A DNA stretch of 64,000 nucleotides, from the NCBI RefSeq assembly GCF_029504735.1, contig NZ_JAQFIP010000012.1:1-64000 (forward strand), written 5' to 3'. Below are positions 58,971-64,000 of the stretch, piece after piece. Position numbers and translations under genes: made by a program. The stretch is from Ereboglobus sp. PH5-10 (GTDB taxonomy: Bacteria; Verrucomicrobiota; Verrucomicrobiia; Opitutales; Opitutaceae). Each line of letters opens with the position of its first letter. The stretch's first letter is position 1. The notes beneath the pieces were generated by a model. That model worked only from the letters and a program-made list of their open reading frames with translations. It was not told the DNA's origin and did not search any database.

Positions 58971-61900
58971 TTACGCTTCCGCGATCGGTTGCACGCCGAT
59001 GGTGTATTTGATGCTTTCCAGATACGCGGGCGAATAGACGTGGTCCAGGCGTTTCAGCGCGTGGGCGAGGCGGCCCTTGATGTCGAGGTCGTCGATCACA
59101 TCCTTTGTGTTGGGGCGTTCGAGATACGCTTCGAGGTAGGCGACGTGGCGGCGCCAGAGCGCGACCTCGTAGCGTTGTTTCGAGGTGAGGCGCTCGGCAT
59201 ACCAGTCGCTTTCGAGCATGTGCTCTTTTGTGAAGAGTTCGCGAATTTCCGGCGCGTCGAGCCCCTTGCCCTCGTAGTGGCCGTGCGCCATGATGTGCAG
59301 GAGCGCCTTGAGCGGAGGGACGGCGAGGTCGATTCCGCCGTCGGCGAAATAGCTGTCGGCAACGCGCTTGTGGGTGACGCAGATGTTGTCCATGCCATCG
59401 GCAAAGATGTCCATGTCCTGCTGCTCGGGATGGAGCATTTCGTCGGTGAAGACGGAGTGCGGATGGTTGAACACGCGCCCGAAATAGATGCGCACGAAGC
59501 GCGTGGTGATGCGGTAGCCGAGCCGGCTTGAGAGCACGGGTTTGCCGTTGTGCTCCATGTCGCGCACTTTTTCCAGGCAGCCGTCGGCAATGAGCGCCTT
59601 GGCGCTGCGCTCGGCGAGCGACATGCGCGAAAACACCTCGGGCACAAGCATCGATATGTCGTGATCGACGCGCGCCTTCGGGCCGACGTAGCCGGCGGCG
59701 GAAAGGAACACGTCGTGCCCGGTGAGGATGAGCGAGATGAGCGACGCGTTCAGGTCGACGATCGGGCGCAGCGCGTTGAACGGACCCTTGGTGAGCGCGC
59801 CCTCGGAGCCGGCGCCGGTGGTCGAAGGCGACTTGCCGGTCATGGAGCTGATGAACTCCATGAAGAGCTCGGGCAGTTCCATGTGGTGAATGGGATTGTA
59901 AACCGCGAGCGGTCGGATTTTGCCGTCGGGGGGATTGTTGCGGCGGCCGGGCACGAGGATGTTGACGGGCGTCGGCAGCGGCGCGTGGGAGGTGAGGCGG
60001 CGGTGCAGGCGCGCGGCGAGGTCGGCGAGCGCGGTGTCGAGCGGATGCAGGATGTCGGGGCGCACTTGCAGGTAGCGCGGGTTTTTCGAGGGTTTGCCGT
60101 CGATGACGCGCGGGTGCGCGGACGACACGAAATACGCGGGCGTGTTTGAAGCGATCGCGCCGCGGATGATGTCGCGCATGGGTTTGGTGTAGGCGCGGAA
60201 TCCGATGGCGTCCTCCAGGAGCTTGCGCGCGTCGGATTGCATGAGCGGCTCGTAGTTGGAGAGGAAGGTGCCGGGCGAGGCGATGTCGGCCTCGGCCTGG
60301 CGGTCGTAGCCGCGATGGATGGCGTCGTCGGGGCGCTGGAAGAGGAGGGCCTCGCAGTTTTTGACAAATTTCACCGAGGTGGCGCCGGCGCATTGCTCGG
60401 GCAGGTCCTTGATTGCGGAGGCGGGCGCGACGACGGACGCGGTGATGTCGTCCTCCACCTGCACTTTTGCGACGGGGTGGAAGTCGTTGCGCAGGCCGAA
60501 CACGCGCCACGAGCCGTCCTCCTCGAAGCCGACGCGCATGTTGTTGGTCACGATTTTATGGCCGTCGAGCTTGAGCTCGTAGCCGGGCATGCCGTTGATC
60601 GTGTCCACCGAGAAATGGCTGAGCCATTTGTCGCTCCACTCGGGTTTGTAGTAGCGTTTGAGGACGAAGATGAGCTGCTTGATGTGCTGCGGAATCGTGC
60701 GGAGCCAGTTGTTGTATTCGTCGGTGTAGTCGCGGCGCGAGGGCGTGAGGAGTTTGATGACGGAGCCGAGCGAGCGGTGCGAGCTGAGGACGGGGCGCGT
60801 GTCCTTGCCGCGGCGCTCGGGGTCGCGAAAGCGTTGCGAGTAGTCGTGCTTGAGCAATGTGGAGACCTGGTCGAAGTCGCGGTCGAAATCGGCGACAAAA
60901 ACATGCCCGGGCAGAATCGCGTAGGAGATGGACTTGGAAATTTCCGATTTTCCGCCGCCTGAAACCGTGCTGGGTTTGTGGCAGAGCATGCCCTCGGCGA
61001 CGGTGCCCACGAGCCGCCATGCCGAGCGCTCGCCGGTGCCGGTGATTTGCTCCATGTGGACGCGGTAGCCACTGGGGCGCATGTAGATTTTTCCGGCGAG
61101 CAGCTTGATGGCGCGCAGTTCGCCGTCGGCTGCGATCCAGGATATCGTGCCCGCGCGCAGGTCGAAGGTGGTGACTTCGGGGATGATGATGATTTCCGGG
61201 TGCTCGAGATCGAACGCGTGGCCCTCGGGCTGGAGTTCGAAGCGGCCCGGAAATTTTGCGATGACGTCGGCCACGTTTTGCGCGTGCTCGTCGGTGTAGG
61301 ACGCGAATCCGTCGCCGAGGTCGTAGCTGGGGAACACGAGCGCGCCGCCGGCGTGCTCCTCCTCGGTGAGGCCGTAGAGGTTGGAGGAGAAACTGATCTG
61401 CGTTTTGACCTCCTTCTTGCAGTAGCCGTAATAGTTGTCGGCGATGATGGTGACCATCACGCCCTTGTGGTTGCGCGCGGTGAGCTTGAACGCGGAGCCG
61501 TTGTTGTAGAGTTCCTTTTCATCCTTCCAGCACATGCCGTCGCGGCGCTGGCGCTCGGTGGCGAGGTCGTAGTGCGGCAGTCCGGCGGCGTGTTTCTGGA
61601 CCTGCATGAGGTGTGGCGCGAGGATGACGCAGCCGGTGTGGCCGATCCAGTGGTCGATATCGAGCCCGGCGTCGTTTTCGGGAAGGTAGGGGTCGCCGGC
61701 GTTGCCGAAAATGCCCTCGACAAAATCGAGGTTGCTGACGAGCGAGCCGGGCGCGAAGAAACGCATTTCCATGCGTTTTTCGTCTATGAAGCCGTGCACG
61801 GCGGGGCACACGAGCGGGCGCAGGTGCAGCGAGACAAAACACTCGGCTTCGCGCACGCGGTTCGCGGTGAAGGGCAGGCGCATGAGTTCGCGCGGGGGTT

Positions 61901-62396
61901 GGAAGGCGAGCGCGAGCATTTTGCCAAAGACGTTTTTCGGCACGGCGAGTTTGTCGTCGGGTATGGGCAGGCCGCCCTCGGCGACGTGGAACACGCCCTT
62001 CGTGGTGCGGCGGTCGTTGGCCGGGTTGTGGAGCACGCCCTGGCGAACGCGATAGCTTTTGACGAGCGACGAGGCGAACTCGTCGCCATCCGCCGGCAGT
62101 GAAAGCGTGCGGGCGAGGCCGGGCTGGTCGAGGATGAAGGTGCGGTTGGGCAGCTTGGGAACGCCGCCGACATCGGAAAGATACGAGTCGAGCCACGCCT
62201 GGATGCGATGGTCGACCGGGGAAAGCGGGTCGGAAATCTGCCGCGTGGTTTCGCGGAAGCGCGCGACGATCGGCGCGGCGAGATCGGTCATGGCGATGTC
62301 GGCCTCATCGACGGGCGGGCAGCCGAGGAGCGAAAGGCGCAGGTTGATCGCGTGGTGCAGTTGCTTGGTGTCGGTGACGGTGATGTTCTCTGGCAT
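58971..62396 (-). CDS. Putative PPi-type phosphoenolpyruvate carboxykinase
   Basis: A 1141-residue cytoplasmic protein with no signal peptide or membrane segments. Its length fits the PPi-dependent PEP carboxykinases known from Propionibacterium and Entamoeba, which are far longer than the ATP or GTP enzymes. Segments I associate with that family are PSTVSGGGKSEISKSISYAI (about 510), SSMTGKSPSTTGAGSEGALT (about 840), KGPFNALRPIVDLNASLISL, VGPKARVDHDISMLVPEVFS and MLHPEQQDMDIFADGMD. The expected reaction is reversible interconversion of oxaloacetate plus PPi with PEP plus CO2 plus phosphate. The start is ATG 62396 (MPENITVTDTKQLHH); the upstream in-frame part is not conserved in style. It lies downstream of ptsI on the same strand, a context consistent with PEP metabolism. 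The assignment is from recollected family motifs. Confidence 0.68.
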   Translation of the reverse strand: MPENITVTDTKQLHHAINLRLSLLGCPPVDEADIAMTDLAAPIVARFRETTRQISDPLSPVDHRIQAWLDSYLSDVGGVPKLPNRTFILDQPGLARTLSLPADGDEFASSLVKSYRVRQGVLHNPANDRRTTKGVFHVAEGGLPIPDDKLAVPKNVFGKMLALAFQPPRELMRLPFTANRVREAECFVSLHLRPLVCPAVHGFIDEKRMEMRFFAPGSLVSNLDFVEGIFGNAGDPYLPENDAGLDIDHWIGHTGCVILAPHLMQVQKHAAGLPHYDLATERQRRDGMCWKDEKELYNNGSAFKLTARNHKGVMVTIIADNYYGYCKKEVKTQISFSSNLYGLTEEEHAGGALVFPSYDLGDGFASYTDEHAQNVADVIAKFPGRFELQPEGHAFDLEHPEIIIIPEVTTFDLRAGTISWIAADGELRAIKLLAGKIYMRPSGYRVHMEQITGTGERSAWRLVGTVAEGMLCHKPSTVSGGGKSEISKSISYAILPGHVFVADFDRDFDQVSTLLKHDYSQRFRDPERRGKDTRPVLSSHRSLGSVIKLLTPSRRDYTDEYNNWLRTIPQHIKQLIFVLKRYYKPEWSDKWLSHFSVDTINGMPGYELKLDGHKIVTNNMRVGFEEDGSWRVFGLRNDFHPVAKVQVEDDITASVVAPASAIKDLPEQCAGATSVKFVKNCEALLFQRPDDAIHRGYDRQAEADIASPGTFLSNYEPLMQSDARKLLEDAIGFRAYTKPMRDIIRGAIASNTPAYFVSSAHPRVIDGKPSKNPRYLQVRPDILHPLDTALADLAARLHRRLTSHAPLPTPVNILVPGRRNNPPDGKIRPLAVYNPIHHMELPELFMEFISSMTGKSPSTTGAGSEGALTKGPFNALRPIVDLNASLISLILTGHDVFLSAAGYVGPKARVDHDISMLVPEVFSRMSLAERSAKALIADGCLEKVRDMEHNGKPVLSSRLGYRITTRFVRIYFGRVFNHPHSVFTDEMLHPEQQDMDIFADGMDNICVTHKRVADSYFADGGIDLAVPPLKALLHIMAHGHYEGKGLDAPEIRELFTKEHMLESDWYAERLTSKQRYEVALWRRHVAYLEAYLERPNTKDVIDDLDIKGRLAHALKRLDHVYSPAYLESIKYTIGVQPIAEA

Positions 62397-62590
62397 GACA
62401 AAAAGTGCTCGAAGGTTTACTTTGCGGTGCGAAACAAATGGCGTGAGAAGCCGGTATTGTTTGAAAACATTCGCATAACACAACCGCGTAGTTGACGCGC
62501 CAAGTCGGGCGCGGGCGCGGGGGATGTGTGTCCGGGCGCGGGATGCCGTTCGGGCGGCGGAATCCTCCGCTCATGCGGGGCGCGGCCCCG

Positions 62591-64000
62591 TCACGCCTCC
62601 GCCATGCGCGCGTTGTAAAAGGCGTTGCAGAGCGCGGTGATTTTGGCGGCGTTGTCCATTTTCGACGCTTCGTGGACGAGTTTTTTCGCGTCCGACATTT
62701 TCATCGCGCGCACAAGGTATTTCACCGCCGGGATCAGCGACGAGGCCATGCTCAACTCGTCCACGCCGATGCCGAGCAGGAGCGGCACGTAAAGGGGGTC
62801 GCCGGCCATCTCGCCGCACACGCTCACCTTGATTTTCGCCTTGTGCGCCTGTTCGACCACGTAGCGCAGCATTCGCAGCATCGATGGATGCGCGGGCTTG
62901 TAGAGGTGCGCGATGCGCTCGTTGCTGCGGTCGATCGCGAGCAGGTATTGAATCAGGTCGTTCGTGCCGATGCTGAAAAAGTCCGCCTTGGGCGCGAGTA
63001 TGTCCGCTGTGGTCGCCGCGCTCGGAACTTCGATCATCGTGCCGACGGGCATTTTTTCATCGAAGGCGACTCCCTTTTCCCGCAGCTCCGCGCGGCATTC
63101 GTCGAGCAGCTTGTTCGCGTCGTCTAGCTCTCCCGTGCCGCTGATCATGGGATACATGAGCAGCACCCTGCCGTGCGCGCTCGCCCGCAGGATCGCGCGC
63201 AGCTGGTTCTTGAAAATCTCCTTGTGCTCGAGGCAGAAGCGGATGGCGCGCATCCCGAGGAAGGGATTCGCCTCCATCGGAAACAGGCCCGACTTCCCGT
63301 TCATCAGCTTGTCGCCGCCGAGGTCGAGCGTGCGGATGGTCACAATCTCGCCGGCCATGTTTTCGACCACGGCCTTGTATGCGCGGTATTGCTCCTCCTC
63401 GGTGGGCATGCGCGATTCCTGCATATACAGGAATTCCGTGCGGTAAAGTCCGACGCCTTGCGCGGAATAGCGGCGCGCCATGTCCAGCTCGGTGCTGTTG
63501 ATGCCCTCGATGTTGGCGCGGAGGATCACTTCCACGCCGTCTTGCGTGACCGACGGGAGGTTGACCGCGTCGAGCATGCGTTGCTCCACGCTTTTTCGCG
63601 CGACTTGGATTTTTCCGTAGCGATGCAGCGTTTCGTCGGAGGGGTTGATGATGACGGTGCCCTCGTAGCCGTCGACCAGCACGAAGTCGCCCTCGACGAT
63701 GCGCTTGGTCAGGTCGCGCGTGGCCACGACGGCCGGCACGCGCATCGTGCGGGCCACGATCACCGCGTGGCTCGTGCGGCTGCCCGAGTCGGTGACGATG
63801 GCGAGGACTTTGTCGCGATCCATGCCGACGGCGTCCGACGGCGAAACGTCGTTGGCCACCACGACTCGGTTGCCGGGAAAATTGTTCAGGGTTTGCTGGG
63901 CGCGGCCGAGCAGGTTTTGCAGGACGCGCTGCGCCACGTCGCGTATGTCGCCCGCGCGTTCGCCCAGGTATTCGTCGTCGATTTCCGAAAACGCCTTGAT
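62591..64000 (-). CDS. ptsI: PEP-protein phosphotransferase (enzyme I), 5' end beyond the window
   Basis: About 470 residues of enzyme I of the PEP-dependent phosphotransferase system; the N-terminal part and start lie past position 64000 and the frame is open to the window edge (IKAFSEIDDEYLGERAGDIR). The phospho-histidine swivel shows SGSRTSHAVIVARTMRVPAV. The C-terminal PEP-binding barrel carries GINSTELDMARRYSAQGVGL, YRTEFLYM, RTLDLGGDKL, NPFLGMRAIRFCL, MYPMISGTGEL, GTMIEVPSA, FFSIGTNDLIQYLLAIDRSN and CGEMAGDPLYVPLLLGIG. Its role is phosphorylation of HPr with PEP, which no ptsH here can confirm. The putative PPi-PEPCK lies downstream on the same strand after about 195 bp of GC-rich DNA that holds no other gene. 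Confidence 0.95.
   Translation of the reverse strand: MKAFSEIDDEYLGERAGDIRDVAQRVLQNLLGRAQQTLNNFPGNRVVVANDVSPSDAVGMDRDKVLAIVTDSGSRTSHAVIVARTMRVPAVVATRDLTKRIVEGDFVLVDGYEGTVIINPSDETLHRYGKIQVARKSVEQRMLDAVNLPSVTQDGVEVILRANIEGINSTELDMARRYSAQGVGLYRTEFLYMQESRMPTEEEQYRAYKAVVENMAGEIVTIRTLDLGGDKLMNGKSGLFPMEANPFLGMRAIRFCLEHKEIFKNQLRAILRASAHGRVLLMYPMISGTGELDDANKLLDECRAELREKGVAFDEKMPVGTMIEVPSAATTADILAPKADFFSIGTNDLIQYLLAIDRSNERIAHLYKPAHPSMLRMLRYVVEQAHKAKIKVSVCGEMAGDPLYVPLLLGIGVDELSMASSLIPAVKYLVRAMKMSDAKKLVHEASKMDNAAKITALCNAFYNARMAEA

Overview
The window looks like a chromosomal segment of a high-GC, Gram-negative bacterium of the PVC group, most likely an Opitutaceae-type verrucomicrobium. This is inference from gene content: an ExbB/ExbD system with a TonB-dependent receptor, a giant autotransporter with chlamydial Pmp-like GGA(I/L)/FxxN repeats, an 1141-residue protein resembling PPi-type PEP carboxykinase, and palindromic repeats that I associate with verrucomicrobial genomes, one of them read in frame inside uvrA. 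Coding density is high. Most genes are housekeeping and intact. I see no insertion sequence, prophage, CRISPR array, rRNA or tRNA gene.

Layout. 0.2-3.5 kb: glnS with an unusual internal insertion, then a membrane protein with leucine-rich-variant repeats. 3.6-7.2 kb (minus): an MFS exporter and an exbB-exbD-(TonB-like?) operon. 7.3-15.2 kb: an ABC-F ATPase, a large periplasmic TPR protein, a HisN/IMP-family phosphatase and a Kef-type antiporter. 15.3-20.9 kb: a DUF3016 lipoprotein, a candidate structured RNA with terminator, a TonB-dependent receptor, a second CPA2 antiporter, a CinA-C amidohydrolase, a small coiled-coil protein and a hemolysin-III family protein. 20.9-26.6 kb: the 1891-residue autotransporter. 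27.3-29.1 kb: a sorbitol-6-phosphate-dehydrogenase-like SDR and an FSA/TalC-type transaldolase, set in AT-richer DNA. 29.2-33.5 kb (minus): murA, a disordered RGG-rich protein, and an ECF sigma factor translationally coupled to a membrane-anchored partner. 33.6-39.4 kb: a CCA-adding/poly(A) polymerase-family enzyme, an outer-membrane protein, an alpha-oxoamine synthase, a LutA-like CCG protein, a roughly 100-bp poly-C tract and a secreted NAGPA-domain protein. 39.6-43.7 kb (minus): dnaG, rpoD and tatA. 44-48.3 kb (minus): metG, a TIGR01777 epimerase and glgA. 48.5-55.5 kb: uvrA, typA, psd and phoH. 55.6-58.9 kb: a secreted DUF3142 protein with a large secreted partner. 59-64 kb (minus): the putative PPi-PEPCK downstream of ptsI, whose 5' end lies outside the window.

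Functional themes. The ExbB/ExbD genes and the TonB-dependent receptor fit energised outer-membrane uptake, but the ExbD-like protein has Asn where the proton-carrying Asp is expected, and the third gene shows no recognisable TonB C-terminal domain. dnaG-rpoD forms the classic macromolecular-synthesis pair. PtsI and the putative PPi-PEPCK both act at phosphoenolpyruvate. The S6PDH-like and FSA-like pair could convert a hexitol phosphate to fructose-6-phosphate and then to C3 units.

The strongest items for follow-up are the paired-hairpin element translated inside UvrA, the repeat-bearing insertion in GlnS, the Pmp-like autotransporter with an internally duplicated module, the putative PPi-PEPCK, the RGG-rich protein, the poly-C tract and the candidate small RNA near 15.9 kb. 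No single unmistakably new multi-gene system stands out.
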